DNA of 64,000 nt from contig NC_135177.1 in the NCBI RefSeq assembly GCF_041146795.1, forward strand, positions 24,092,560 to 24,156,559, in the 5' to 3' direction. Positions 1-12,710 of the stretch are shown one piece after another. A program made the translations under genes and the position numbers. The notes beneath the pieces are model-generated. The model had not been told where the DNA came from. It saw only the letters and a list, made by a program, of their open reading frames with translations, and made no database searches. The stretch comes from Maylandia zebra. Taxonomy: Eukaryota; Chordata; Actinopteri; Cichliformes; Cichlidae. The number at the start of each line of letters is the position of its first letter. Position 1 is the stretch's first letter.

Positions 1-1225
1 TCGCTTGACAAAAGCAGACATGTTTAAATGTCAGGGTTTTTTTTTAATTTTTTATATGTACTTTCGTGTGACATAAAAATTACACATGAATCCATAACCC
101 CCTGTGTGGGGAAAAAGCTTTTTGATAATCAGACCAAGCCTCAGCAGGATGGCTTGATGAGATTTCTTTTACCGATGGAATCAGATGAGTGATGGTTCAT
201 AATTGTTCAGCCCATCAGGGAACAGGAAGATAAATGCTTCCTCAATTAGCATTAGAAGTTTCCAATGTTTTTTTTTTTTTCTTTTCTGTTGTTTTTAGTT
301 TTTATTTGTGTCTTTTTAGATAGCCATGGAGGGAAAATATGGCAGAGAGACACAAGGCACAATTGAGTCAAACCCAAAATGTTACTGTCACCTGTTTTAA
401 ACCTTGACAGGAATTCATGATAGTCTAGGCTATGCAGGGTGCTCATGGCTGTACTTCTGTCTCTGTGCTTACTTACACACATCGCAAATATACATTCTTA
501 GGTGCCACATTTAGGAGTCAAAAAACACTTCTGTAATAGTGTGAGATACTGGCATATCTTATTCATTACCAGATCATAACCAGATTATCAGACATGTATT
601 TGCAACATGCTAACGTGACCTTATTTTGTCTCTAAAGGGGTGTACAACGAAACGAGTAATAGGTGGCAGAGTTCTGTTCAGCTTCTAGTCAGAAATTTTA
701 GTGACTTTTTTTTTTTTTTAACCTGGTTAGATCAACATGGTAATTTATGCTGAGTGTGCTCAGCATTAAAATAATTAGCTCAAGTTAAAATGATGATTTT
801 AGCGTTCTGTGGTATAACCTGTTGTTAAATTGTTGGGATTTTTTCTTCTTCTTTTTTTTTAGCTACATTAATCTCGTCTTTTTCGCAACAGTGTTGCATT
901 TTACTGTTATTTTTATGTTTATAGATTTTTTTTTACTATCATTTTTATCATAATCATCTAATAATGTGGGTAGAGATCATTTTTGTGAGAATCATATGAG
1001 GTGTGAAACACCCCATTTTATATGATCATGCACAGAACATGAAGCAGGAAAATTTGGTTCAGCAAGTTGAAAACCACAGTCATGATGCCCATGAGTTTGT
1101 CAAGCTAGCTAAGGCAAAGAAAGTCTGGTGGACTTCCTCTGTAGGACACCCCTCTGTAGTGGCTGCATTTTATATTATTCTGCATAAACCGTAATCTATT
1201 TTAAAATGTAATGATTTCCTAACAG
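1..1225 (+). other. ncapd2 intron, upstream part
   Basis: AT-rich sequence with several poly-T runs, ending in a pyrimidine tract and AG at 1224-1225 in front of the first recognised exon. I see no exon in it. A 63-codon open frame at 1003-1194 has no recognisable similarity and no good splice context. Confidence 0.6.
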
Positions 1226-4200
1226 CAAACAGCCAATGAGAGCACTATGGAGGAGGAGCTTGGGTTGATTGGTGCCTCTGCTGAAGATACCGAGGCTGAA
1301 CTCATCAGAAACATCTGTGAGACAGAATTACTGGCTGGTAAAGAACCCAACCTTTTTTCTTTTGTTTGTCTGCAGTCACACTAAACAACATTAACCCCTC
1401 AATTCATACTACAGTCTTTTTATAAATACCACACAAATACCCCACCTCCCTCCCCTCTGCTCTCTAGAGGAGAACCTGCTGAGTGCATTCCTTCCCCTGC
1501 TGGTGAGAGTCTGCGGCTCCCCAGGACGTTATTCCCACCCGCAGCTCACCACTGCTGCCTGTCTGGCACTCTCTCAGTACATGATGATTAGGTAAACACA
1601 TTTCACTTTTCACTACATTTATGTAGTGGTAATACTGTTTGGTGATTAATTAGGTTTTTATGCTGACGGTTGAAGAAATGCTGTAATTCTGTGTTGAGGG
1701 GAATTATTTTTTTTTTTAAAGATTTAAAGAAAGATTTATTACTTCTTAGTGGCCCAAGCAGTTAGCAACTTTATTGCTAACTTAAACATTGAGACTTTAA
1801 ATGCATTTCTTTCTTCTTTTTTTCCTGTATTTCTTAAAAAGCCCATCAGTGTGTGAAGAAAACATCCGTCTCATGTTTACTGTTCTGGAGCGCTCTACTC
1901 TCCCTGTGGTTAGGGCTAATGCCATAATAGCCCTGGGGGACCTCACTGTCCGTTTCCCAAATATTTTGGAGCCCTGGACACAAAATCTCTATGCCAGGTA
2001 TGTAATTACATGTTCAGCTTGATCATCCCAGTAATGTGAAACAAATTTGTCACAGTAGCGGCTCATTCTTATCGCTCCCCCCATACTAATAAACTCTCTT
2101 CCAGTTAGGACTACATTATCATAATATCCGTAGATTTGTTTCCCACCCAAGATTATAAGTGGCAGCCTACGCTTGATGGCTCAGCTGAGTGGGAGTACTG
2201 TAAATGACGTTTCATCATTTCATGGCATACAACACCCCCCTCCACCCCTTATTTCCTTTGCTTGTAGTCTCGAGCCATCTTCATCCAGATCCCACCAACA
2301 CGACATCTCGGTGTGCGGCGATTCTCAGCCACTGAAGTGTTGCCACTGTCACAATGCTCCACTGAGCCACATGATGGGAAAAGTTTACTCTTTCCATCAC
2401 GACTTTTTAATGGTCGGGGGGAACAAACTTTCAGATGATCTATGTTAGCAAACTCTCATGTGTGCCTTGTATTCTGACCCTTACGGTTGCCATAGGAACC
2501 AAAAATTGCCTCGTGGCTTATATAAAACCCACCCCCACTCGTGAACTGGGATGGAACCTCGGACCACCTCTGACAACGGCCCCTTTAGACAAGGAACAGC
2601 TTAATTACTAGTATGTCATGGTTTGTGGCTGGAGCCAGTGAGTAGTGTGTTGTAATTATACAGAGTGGCTGTGTGAGCAGAAGGGAATAATTTTGAGAAA
2701 AGTCAAATGTTCTTCAACTTGTAGGTATGCTTTCATTTTAAAAAAGCATTGGCAGTCTATTTCTCCTGCACAAAGTTGCACTGTTGTTTTTTTCTGTAGC
2801 CAACTTAGAAGCTGAAGTTCCTCTGTTTGATGAAGTGGGGTTTTAATTGTAATGCCTGATAATGCTCACATTTAGGTGGTTTGGACATGTAAAACATTCT
2901 GTTCTTTTTATAATGCGTCATTGCCCTCCTAGTGTTTTGTACCTGATAAGCATTTCATAGTATTCCCTAATTGTCTGCCTCACACCAACACCTCCACTGT
3001 TCTCGAGGCTGCTGCCCTGCTGGCGCCTCCTGATAAGCGCATTAAGAATTAATTACCCTGTTCATTGCTGTTGTAAGCCTCTGCATTGGCATGTGGAAGT
3101 ACCATGCACATGTTTCTGATCGTCTGCCAGGAGTGCTGCTCTCTGCCATAAATGAGAAATGGCTAATGAGTTTCTTTTGCGCTGTGGTTTTGGGTGAGAG
3201 TAAATCTAAATTGGTTTCAGAGTGGTATCAGATTGCCATGCCACAGCCTGTCCAGTCCCATTATATTAAACTTTACTGAAACCAATGTTGTTTGGTTTCA
3301 GTAAAGTTATGGCTAATTATAAGTTGGTATGACAGGAGAGATGACAAATTCAAAGGTGGCCATACATTTTCGCCTCTGTCTATGTTTCTGCAAAACAAGC
3401 AATGTGGCTACACACAGTTACTCAGTGACTTGCCATTACTTTTTTCATTCACATTGTCAGAAGATGAATCCAGCCTTTTTCTCCTCTAGCACCTCCAACA
3501 GATTCTTCAGTTAACCAGTACAGTATCTCAATGCCAACTTTTTGAAATTTGTCATTTTGTACACACATTCATTCTCCCCAGATGTTAGACAGTTTATGCT
3601 GAACAAATTGTCCATCATCATGCTGAAAATGATATTGTGTCCTATTGACATTAGCGGTGGTGGTAAAATTAATTCAGGTGTAGTGTTTTTCAACTCTGAA
3701 CAATTCATGTGTCTATTCCTATACTTCGGAAGTCATTAGACCTAAAATCCTGGAATAAATGTAGTAAATTTAAACATGCCAGATTTTTTTTTTTTAGGCA
3801 CTCTATCATCTACTAGAGCATAGGTGTCAAACTCTGGCCCGTGGGCCAAATTTGGCCCACAGCCTAATTACATTTGGCCCGTGAAGCCATGCCAAATTAC
3901 TATTAGAGCTCGCCTACTGGTATTATACAGCTAATATATATATATTGTTTAGTATTAAGCTTTGCTTGTTCCATATTCAGTTTTTCAGCAAAACGTGTTT
4001 TAGTCCATAAGAAAAGATTCATTCTTATATCTGGAGGAATAAATATATTTCAATAAATATTAATGTTAGCCAGCGACTTTGTTCCAGTTTTGAATTTTGG
4101 CCCACTGTGTATTTGAGTTTGACACCCCTGTACTAGAATGTCTAAAACCTGGTCAGAAAGTAAAATGGTTACAGCACAATAATCTGACATAGTTAGTATC

Positions 4201-7200
4201 AACGGGAGCACTTGCTATAGTCTTACCCTTTGACCAGTGTTTTAAGTTGTATAGTTTTCTATCGTCCATGCTTTAGTCCTTAGTTTCTTTTGTTTTACAT
4301 GCAATAGTCAAAATTTGAAGCAGTAGGTAACTGTGCTTCTAATCCTGCCACAAGGTACGAGACCCAGAAACACCACTCTGGGGTCCTTAGGGATGTCACA
4401 ACCTGTTGTGTCCTCTAAAATTAAAAGAACATTATCCCAGAACAGTTTGACTGATTTTTCTGTTTCTTAACCTATTGCCAGTGTTGAAACCTGAGAGTTC
4501 CCTCAGCGCTAACTGTATTGTGTTAACTGCTAGTGATCAAAGGTGGCATATTTAATTATGATGGAAAGGTATCTTGGTTTCCTTACCTGCTAAATATCAG
4601 AATGATTTTTGTTTGTGTGTACGCCAGCATGTTGTTTGTGTTTAAGAGGACAACTATGGCAAAATGCAGCTTTGAAAATAAGCTATCATGGTTTGTAGAG
4701 TGCAACTTTTTTCAAAAGGGGATTACCAAAGAGTGGGCTGTAGGAAATAATTTACAGTAAATATCCACATCAGAAAATGAAATTTAAAAGATATCATTGA
4801 ATTGGGCTTTGAAAATACATTTCTCCCATTAATGGAAAATCGACGATCATTAGAAGATCAGATGATGTAACGAAGGAAATACTATGTATAATTATCATTT
4901 TTTTCCTTTATCTTTCAGGCTGAGTGATGAGGTTCCTTCAGTAAGGCAGACAGCTGTGACTGTTCTCACTCAGCTGGTGCTTAAGGATGTCCTCAAGGTC
5001 AAAGGTCAAGTCAGCGAAGTGGCTGTATTGCTAATTGACCCTGACTCGCACATTAACAGCCTGGCCCTGAACTTTTTCAATGAGCTTGCTACAAAGGTAG
5101 ACCACATCCAGAAGGCTTGATGGAATCTGAGTGACGGGGAGTGTTTTTAACCATTTTCTTTGTGTTACCCATCAGGACAATGCGATATACAACCTGCTCC
5201 CAGACATCATCAGCCGCCTGTCCGACCCAGAGAGAGGCATGAGCTCAGAGGACTTCAACACTATTATGAAGTGAGATGCACAGCTGTGTACCATGTCGTG
5301 TTTTCGTTTTCTTACTGCATCAACTGTGAAGCAGACCACAGACTTGGGGCAAATGATGCAAATGACGCCTTGTTTAACCCCCAAGCAATCAAGCTATTTT
5401 GGCAACTGAAATGACTACTGTCATTAAGACCCCATTATCTTACACACAAGAATACTTACTACACTGTTCCTTAGTCTGGTTCCATCTATGACAAATATTC
5501 TGCAAATGTTCTAATGTAATTAATTAGGTTGTTTTTTTTGTTTTTTTTTTATATTTTTAATGACTGGATAAGAAACAAAAACACAAGTTGTGCAAACAAT
5601 ATTAATTTATTTAGCTAGTTTTTAAGCAAAATATTTAGTTTTCTGATATATCTGAAAAGTCAGAACAAGATGTAATACCTATATACCTTTTGGAAGAAGA
5701 GGTAGTTTAGCAAAGTCAAACACTTTTACAATATTAAAAATAAAACTTCAGTGGGACCTACAGTATAAATATACAGTATACACCACTCTCACTTGACTTT
5801 AAGAATTTTTTTTAGGAGAAATTCAACAACTGAATGTTCTTTCTTTTTTTAATAAATGTTATATTGTGTGTGTTTGTTTGCAGACAGCTGTTCTCCTACA
5901 TCACTAAAGAAAGGCAGACCGAGTCTCTAGTAGAGAAACTGTGTCAGCGCTTTAGAACTGCAAAGTGAGTTCTCTTCCTCCATTTATTTCCCATCCTCAC
6001 TTCTAACCTGGATCCTTTGTTTTGTTTTGTTTTTTCTTTACCATTTCCTTTATACTTTCTCGTTTGTCCTGCTTTATTTAATCGTGTGTGAAGCGGGGGT
6101 GGATGTGTGGGTAATTAGTGGGCGTTTTCACTGAGAGCGTTTGACAATTAATGCAAATTCACAGTTCACTTCACCTGTCACCTACACCGACATCTTCTTA
6201 TTCACAGATTTTGTCATGGAAACTGTCTTCCTGTATAGTTGGGGACTGTAGACAGAACAATTGGCCTGGCCATGCTTGAGCTTCTGACTCATACTCCGTC
6301 CATTATCAAAGCTCAAATGAAGGGCATTTTATATTATACGTTGGCAAAATGAATTTGGATATAAGAAGGTTCTGGGAAAATGAGATTTGGTCTAAATGTC
6401 AGGGCAATGCAATGTTCATGAGGAATGAGCTTTTTTTTTTTTTTTTATTGAGTTTTAGAATTTCTGTGCACTTTGTTTTCTTAAGTCAGGTTTCCCCCAC
6501 AATTTCTCATCTTCAGATTTTCTTTCTCTCATCAGGACAGAGCGTCAGTGGTGTGACTTGGCCGTGTCTCTGTCTCTGCTCTCCATGTGTGAGCGCGGTT
6601 TCAAGAGGCTGCAGGAATGCTGGGAGTGTTACAGTGACAAGCTGACTGAACCGGGCGTCTACCAGCCTCTGCTCTCCATCACCGCCAAGCTCCGTCGTGG
6701 GGCTAAACCACAGTTTAAGGTATATTATTCCCTGTTTAAGTCAGTTCTGCAGTGACCACGCAGTCATGTGTAGCTCAGGTGGTAGAGCAGGCCAGCTACT
6801 AACCGGAGGGTTGGTGGTTCGATCCCAGTCTGCATGCCAAATATCCTTGGGCAAGATACTAACCCCATGTTGCTCTCCGATGCATCCATCAGATGTGAAT
6901 GTTAGATAGGCACTAACAGCTTAGAAAAAGTGCTTCTGTGAATAGGTGTGATTGGGTGAATGAATTAGTTGTATAAAGCGCTTTGAGTGCTCAGAGTAGA
7001 AAAGCGCTATATAAGAACCAGTCCATTTACCATTTTACCAGTCCACTGCACCTGTCTATGCACCCTTTGGACCAACTTCACAGAGCTATGACGGGAATGC
7101 TTATTAGCCATCTGTGTGATCCACACAGACGTGAGACTTAAAGTTGAACGGTGGATACTTTGTCTATTATCAAAAGCTTCTATTGTCTGTAAATGTCTGG

Positions 7201-7831
7201 AGAAGACTCTGGTGTGCTGAACGTTTAAGTGGTCAGTGAAAGATAAAATGCCAGTTCATTCCATCCCATGCTAATGTTAACTTTGTTTTCCAGGCTCAGG
7301 TAGATGAGTTTGAACAGCGTCTGACTGCAGTTCACACACGGGGGCTGGAGAATGTGGAAAGCCCAGAGATGGATGAGGAAAACCAGAAAGCAGGAGTGTC
7401 TGCTGAGAAGACAGTCACGCGAACACCTGCGCCCACCAGAGGCCGGCTGAAGTCAAAGGAAGGTCAGGAGTCAGCCTGCTTTGAAGAACCTTGTTGCAGA
7501 AATAGTCTGTTTCTCATTTTAGTTACACGATAAATTTTATGTTTATTTTTATTGCAGGTCAAGGAAAGCCTCCAGTTTCAAGATGTGATGACAGTTTTGT
7601 CACGCCTCGCAAATCTCGCAAGTCTAAGAAGCCTGCAATCACCTTCAGCAGTGATGAGGAGGAGGATGAAGAGGGTGAGTGAAGCCACTTCATTAAGTCA
7701 CTATTACACTTAATTTGCAAACAGTTTTAATGGGTTTTGTAAGAAATTACTTTTTGCAGCGGGTCAGTTGCTTGGAATCAAAAATTATTATCCTTAAAGG
7801 GGACGTGTTGAGCTTTCCCCTCCTCTTAATT

Positions 7832-7862
<31 letters not shown>

Positions 7863-9154
7863 CAATCATGTGTGTTGGATACTCACCTTATGTTTGCAAG
7901 GAGCAGCAAATAACAAAGTTAACTTACGCATCCTATTAAATAAGCTAAAACGCCTTATTTAAAAGGATGATGTGAGGGGCTCGGTAGAAGACCAATAAGG
8001 ATAGTTTTGACCTGCGTCATGCAAAGCTACTCTCCCTCTCCAAGAATCAGAATCTGGAGCACACTCAGCCCCCTTTTAATATACATCTGCTGATTTATTT
8101 TGTCATCTAAATACATATTTTTAAGGCAATTCATTTTTTTTCCTTATTAAATCCATTGAATTGTAACATGTCAGATAATAGCAAATAACAGTTGTCTGTT
8201 ATTTAAGCAGAAACTTTGTCATCCAGTTCGCTGGATTTTAGTCAAGTGTTTAGTATGCTCTGTTTGTCACTGCAGTGTATTCAATTTGTCTCATTAGCTT
8301 GTAAAACATGATTTATAGTACTGCATTGAATCTATGCGTTTGTCCTCTGGTGTGTCTGCTCTGCTCCGAGCTGCTTCATGTTGAATTAGAAGCTAATAAA
8401 CAAAGATTTAATAGCTGATTGATAAAGTTATGTACAGAGAAAAAAGCACCAGTCAGACCTATGGCAGGTGTTGTGGTTAGGTGAGGTGTGTGTTGCTACA
8501 ATGTGCAGTGGGATAAGCTGCACTGTAGAGTTGACATAGTGCTATAAATCAAGTGTTACAAATCAATAACATTCTTTGGATCAATACACCAGAGTTCAGA
8601 GTGCTTAGACCACTAGACTGAGATTGTGGAGCAGCAGCTGAGACGATTTAAGACCGTTGGACCTCCTTCGGTCTAAAAAGTGAGATGTGCATTGTTGCAG
8701 CACTAATCCGAGATCTGTGGATATCTTTGAAGGATTAAATTTTTTTTTAAAATTACACGACATGAAAAACTAACCACCATTTCCAGAGAACTGTTATCAT
8801 CTCCAGTTATCTTATGCTTTCCGTGATTAATTAGACAAAGTGTTTCAGGTAAGATTATTTTTTAAGCCTTTGATTAGACTTGAGTTACTGAAACACTTCT
8901 GAGTTACAAAAATATATTTTAAAATAATTAGACTTGAATCTATTCCTGAATATTTCTTGTGCGGGTTTTTCAGCTGTTCTTATAGTGCATGGCTGTTCCC
9001 AGACATCGTCATTACTCGTCCCACTTCATTATGTTTCAATTTCCTTTTTTCTTTTTTTCCACCTCCATCAGATGCTGTGATGGCAGAGAGCGAGACCCCT
9101 AAAGTGACAACGCCCATCGCACGCACGTCCCGACGAGCTCGCCTCAGAAACTAA
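1226..9154 (+). CDS. ncapd2: Condensin I HEAT-repeat subunit D2, C-terminal 432 residues (5' end outside window)
   Basis: Non-SMC regulatory subunit of condensin I, which compacts mitotic chromosomes. Ten coding exons with GT-AG borders: 1226-1337, 1468-1591, 1842-1997, 4919-5096, 5176-5270, 5884-5964, 6536-6719, 7294-7462, 7558-7674 and 9072-9154 (TAA 9152-9154); together 1299 nt, in frame. The translation follows the end of vertebrate NCAPD2: DTEAELIR, LKVKGQVSE, AVLLIDPD, NLLPDIISRLSDP, SLVEKLCQRFRT and KLRRGAKP are conserved HEAT-region segments. A disordered tail follows, with an acidic stretch (SSDEEEDEE), a basic TPRKSRKSKKP block and Thr-Pro sites before RTSRRARLRN; in human the tail carries CDK sites. 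Upstream exons lie before base 1. The identification comes from remembered family sequence and is very secure. Confidence 0.94.
1998..4918 (+). other. Large ncapd2 intron
   Basis: Intron of 2.9 kb between HEAT-region exons. It holds a hAT-like MITE at 3819-4130 and otherwise unique-looking sequence. The short open frames inside show no family resemblance. Confidence 0.7.
3819..4130. mobile_element. hAT-like MITE with 8-bp target duplication
   Basis: A 312-bp element. The left end reads CATAGGTGTCAAACTC and the right end GAGTTTGACACCCCTG, which are inverted repeats of each other apart from two bases near the tip. The flanks TACTAGAG (3811-3818) and TACTAGAA (4131-4138) form an 8-bp target site duplication with one mismatch, as in the hAT superfamily. 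GGCCC-rich subterminal inverted motifs follow each end. There is no open frame, so it is non-autonomous. It sits inside an ncapd2 intron. Confidence 0.85.
6766..7036 (+). mobile_element. tRNA-derived SINE, copy 1 (V-SINE style)
   Basis: The head has a pol III A box (TAGCTCAGGTGGTAGAGCAGG near 6771) and B box (GGTTCGATCCC near 6817). Next comes the conserved core CCTTGGGCAAGATACT, and the tail has AAAGCGCTATATAAGA followed by CCATTTACCATTT. It is related in layout to the copies at 28725 and 56809, but its head is more diverged. It lies in an ncapd2 intron. Confidence 0.8.
7675..9071 (+). other. Last ncapd2 intron
   Basis: Intron of 1.4 kb. It contains a long poly-T run (about 7831-7862) and otherwise unique AT-rich sequence. 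A small hairpin, AGACCG...CGGTCT, lies near 8649-8678. The human gene hosts an intronic scaRNA (U85/SCARNA10), but I cannot recognise convincing C/D or H/ACA boxes here. Confidence 0.5.
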
Positions 9155-9365
9155 CTCTGATTGTTCTCGTTTTGTTTTTTTAAATCTTATTTCTGTGTAT
9201 CTTTGGAAATACTTTTATCTGTAATGATATTTTATACTTGTTGGTTTTTATTTTATTTTTATTCTTTTAATATTGGTACTTGGCACCAATCTAAACTAGG
9301 CATGATAATGTGTAAAGACACAAAATCAAGTAGGCTTTTAATAAACCTGGTTCTGTTTTTCATTA
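9155..9365 (+). terminator. ncapd2: ncapd2 3' UTR and polyadenylation signal
   Basis: T-rich 3' UTR after the TAA, with a canonical AATAAA at 9340-9345 and a T-rich stretch downstream. Cleavage is expected near 9360. Confidence 0.75.
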
Positions 9366-10600
9366 AAAAAGAGAGAAAGAAACCTCCCTGTCTCAGTTTT
9401 ATTCCTCTGCTCAAATGTGTGAAGGCTTGCGAGTCCGCTGGGTTATGTCGAGTAAATTTATGGCATCATTACAAACAGCTTTGAATGTCTGCTTGTATCA
9501 TGTTTGGACAGCGGTGTTTAATGGGCTGCCACAGCTTGCCCAGACAGTATTACTACCCCACATGGTTCCCTACTTCACCTTCCTCAGCTCTCTTTTCCTT
9601 TCATATGTTGTTTTCAACAATTTCAGGTTTCAGTCTTTCTCTGATGACCACATTCCTCGCCAGTAAGCGTGTTTTGTTTTTTAGTTACAATTGCATTTTA
9701 TTTTTTTCTCTTGTTCTGTCTGACACATTTGCTGTTGCCTAGTTGGCCGCCTCTGTTCTCCTGTAATCAATCTCTTTTGTAGGTCTCCCTCTGCTCTCTG
9801 CCTGGTGCTTTTCTCCATCCCTTTCTCTTCCTCCTACTCTCCCCTGCCTACTTTTCTTCCAGCGCTCCTCTCTCCACTGACATCACACACAGTAGTTTAA
9901 CCCCCCTCCCCTCCTCCTCCCCCCTGCCTCATCACTAATCTCTCCTTTTCGCCTACTCCCTCTCCCACACATTGTCCTCCGAAAACATGAGAGGGGTGCG
10001 TTTTTCTGTATGTGCGATTTGATACGTTATGTAAAGACACTTACCAGCCGCAGGATGATAACAATGTGATTGCAAAAGCGGCTCAGTTTTTATCAGAGGA
10101 CAAATTATGGTTTAAATGTATTCAGTGGGTGCTAAGTGTGCAAATAGAAGTAAATGTTTAGTTTTTAAACTTTAGTTGGTACTGTGCACAGATGAATTTC
10201 TTGTTTGTGAAAGATTAAGACTGAAACAACTGATTTCTGATCTGATCTCTGAGGGGGTTTATTTACTTGAAATAATCACAGGCTGCTGACCTTTAAGGTC
10301 AATGCATTGGATCGCGCAGCTCCTGATGGTGTTGTAATTTGTCGGCAGGGGGTCCGACAGCAGATGGCACTGACAGACTGTAACTAACCCAACAGAGAGG
10401 GGAGGTCAGTGCATGCTGGGAAAGACCACGGAGACAAAGGAAAGAGAGGGTGGCTAATATGCACAAAGAGTGTTGTCACCACATGGGAAAGGTATAATTC
10501 AGATTAAGTCGTGACTGAAATATGCAAAGCTTTATAGCCACTGGTCACTTTTGACAAGGCATCAGCTGAATGCAGCCCTCTGACCTCAGCTTAGGCTGAG
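9366..10600. other. Intergenic ncapd2-nppc, with polypyrimidine block
   Basis: No gene seen. A C/T-rich block at about 9780-9970 (repeated CTCC, CCCC and TCTCC) could form non-B DNA. The rest is unique-looking, and its downstream part probably contains the nppc promoter. Confidence 0.5.
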
Positions 10601-10667
10601 GCCAGTTGGTTAACATGGTCCAAACTACACAGTCACCTTGGCAATGACAATGACTCTACAAGGCTAT

Positions 10668-10675
10668 GACATCAC
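10668..10675 (+). promoter_or_regulatory. CRE-like site upstream of nppc
   Basis: TGACATCA differs by one base from the palindromic cAMP response element. It lies just upstream of, or at, the inferred non-coding first exon of the natriuretic peptide gene. Position and motif are the only support. Confidence 0.25.
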
Positions 10676-10699
10676 TCCAAAGAAAAAATGAGGAGGAAG

Positions 10700-11002
10700 A
10701 TGGTGTGGGGGTGGTGGTGCTTGGGGGCGGAGGGTGTCTCTGGCTCTACAAAACCTCTGCAGCATCCCAGCTGATGCCCCAGCATTCAGCCACTGCCAAA
10801 GGGACAGACGCAAGAGGAAGAAAATCATCCCTCCAATTCCATCAGTGAGCGAAGGCGAAGAATAGGAGGAGCCAGTTGAGTGAGATAGTGATGCTCCCAG
10901 CAGGTGCCAACAAGTGAGAGGTAGCTGAGCGACCGAAGGAGATGGAGAAGAGTCTGTAATAACAGAAGACACCAAGAGCTTTGAGAAAGAACCAAACAAC
11001 AG
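10700..11002 (+). other. nppc: Inferred 5' non-coding exon of nppc
   Basis: Purine-rich sequence ends with the strong donor ACAG|GTGAGC at 11002/11003. A poly-T tract plus CAG acceptor at 11541-11552 opens the coding first exon, giving a 550-bp intron in the 5' UTR. The left limit is a guess because no clear TATA box could be placed. Confidence 0.4.
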
Positions 11003-11626
11003 GTGAGCGCTCTTAAATTTCCTCTTTCATAGTTGTGTTAGAATTAGCATATCCTAAAGAATGTAAAATAAAATCTTGCATTACATAAAAGAAATCGCTA
11101 CACAGTAACTCCAGACAGTGTTTTTTGATATCTGTAAAAATATAGAGAGAATTAACATTTTAGAAGCTCTTTATTCATAATTCTAATATTTCAATTTATT
11201 TATTTTTATTAATTTATTTTTAAAATTTAAGATGCTGCAAAAATGAAATGTTTTTCTTTCAAATAACAATTACAAATGTCAATTTTATTTTCTAAGATTC
11301 ATGAATTTGAGTTCTTTTGACCTCGATTTACTACCAGTTGCCTTCAGTTAGATGCCCCGTGCATACATTATATTTGCTGTGCATATTTTCCTTGCGTCAC
11401 TTGTTACTGCGCAGCAATGTTTATCTGTGAACACACAATAAAAGATGTGTTTTAGACACTAAATTGTCAAATAAACAATCTGTGGAGTATTAGTGGAGAT
11501 TCAGTATTTATATCAAAATATTTACATTGAATAATGAAAATTTTTTTTCCAGGATTTCATCAGTGTTTGAATCTTCTGAGCCGGTGTGATTCCAGTTATT
11601 CCTGCTCCTCATCCTCATCTGCTGCC

Positions 11627-12254
11627 ATGCTGTGCCCTGTGCTGCTTTGTGCCGCTCTGCTCCTCCTGACTCCCCTGGAGATCACAGAGGCTCGTGCTTT
11701 GCATCCTTCTCCTGATGCTGTGCAGGTACAGGAGGAGATTGGAGTGGATGTGGAGGGCTGGATTAAAAAAAAAAAAAAAATAGATTGAGGAGAATTCAGA
11801 GTGAATCAAGGAGAGTCCACAAAGGATGGGAGGCAGAACAGGAAAGAATAAGCAGAGAGAGAGTAATGAAATGTATCACTGATTGAATTATTGTCCCTTG
11901 TATACTCCCCGACAATTAAATTTCATCATCTTCTCCTTCTTTTTTTCCACTGTGCAGTTTGTGGAGCAATTTCTGGAACGCTACAATGACCTTCTGACCC
12001 TTGACGACCTGGAGAACATGCTCAACAGCCAAGCAGAGGAGCAGTCCACCCTCTCCTCCGGGTCCAAAGCTGCTGAATACCCCAAATGGGCTGATGCACA
12101 AACTCAGCCCGAGACCCCCTGGCTCCGTCTGCTGAAGGGCACCCTGGCCAACCAAAAGCGAGCAGAACCGGACCGGTCACGGAGGGGGTGGAATCGGGGA
12201 TGCTTTGGCCTGAAATTGGATCGGATCGGGTCTATGAGTGGACTGGGCTGTTAG
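11627..12254 (+). CDS. nppc: C-type natriuretic peptide precursor (CNP-1-like)
   Basis: Prepro-hormone of 131 aa; the mature peptide activates a guanylyl cyclase receptor (NPR-B type). Exon 1 is 11627-11725 (33 codons) and exon 2 is 11958-12254, ending in TGT TAG. The start lies in GCTGCCATGC and opens a signal peptide (MLCPVLLCAALLLL). The last 22 residues are the mature hormone: GWNRG, then a 17-residue ring C-FGLKLDRIGSMSGLG-C. The chain ends exactly at the second cysteine with no tail, the hallmark of CNP as opposed to ANP or BNP. The furin-type site RSRR lies directly before the mature peptide. GWNR at the N-terminus is what I recall for fish CNP-1; CNP-1 versus the other fish CNPs rests on that and on position. 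The gene lies between ncapd2 and gapdh. Confidence 0.95.
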
Positions 12255-12710
12255 TGGAGACAGAGGAGGAAACTAAAGACTGCTTACATCCTTCTTAGAT
12301 TATTAGGAAACACACATGCATAGGCATTCACCTGCAGAGAAGGATGTTTACATGCGTGTAGTATGGTGTAAACTTACAGTGCTGCTAATGTGGTTTCATC
12401 CAGTGTAGATCAGATGCTTCACAGTTTATTCCATATCTAAATGTTAACCTGAATATTAGAACATGTGTGCTGTGTTTACATCAAATGATCACCATCAATT
12501 TCTGGGCTTATTTTTCAAGTAATTTAGCATTTTCCGTACTTCTAGCTTTGTCTGCAACTCTGTAAACGTTTAGACCTTTTGTGGACAGGTGATTTTGTTT
12601 AAAAGCAGCCGTAATAGATGTGGATAGTCAAAAAATGATGGCATCAGAAATTTCTGCAATTTATTTTTGTTTACTTATGATTTGCATGAATAAATGGATT
12701 TGACATTTGT
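12255..12710 (+). terminator. nppc: nppc 3' UTR and polyadenylation signal
   Basis: The 3' UTR contains AATAAA at 12689-12694, after a T-rich stretch. No other signal lies closer to the stop codon. Confidence 0.65.

Noticed and set aside
1003-1194. 63-codon frame upstream of the first ncapd2 exon
   Set aside because: No similarity to condensin or other families and no acceptor or donor framing it.
7675-9071. Possible scaRNA (U85/SCARNA10 type), expected in an NCAPD2 intron
   Set aside because: I looked in all ncapd2 introns but found no convincing paired C/D or H and ACA boxes. A covariance-model search would decide.
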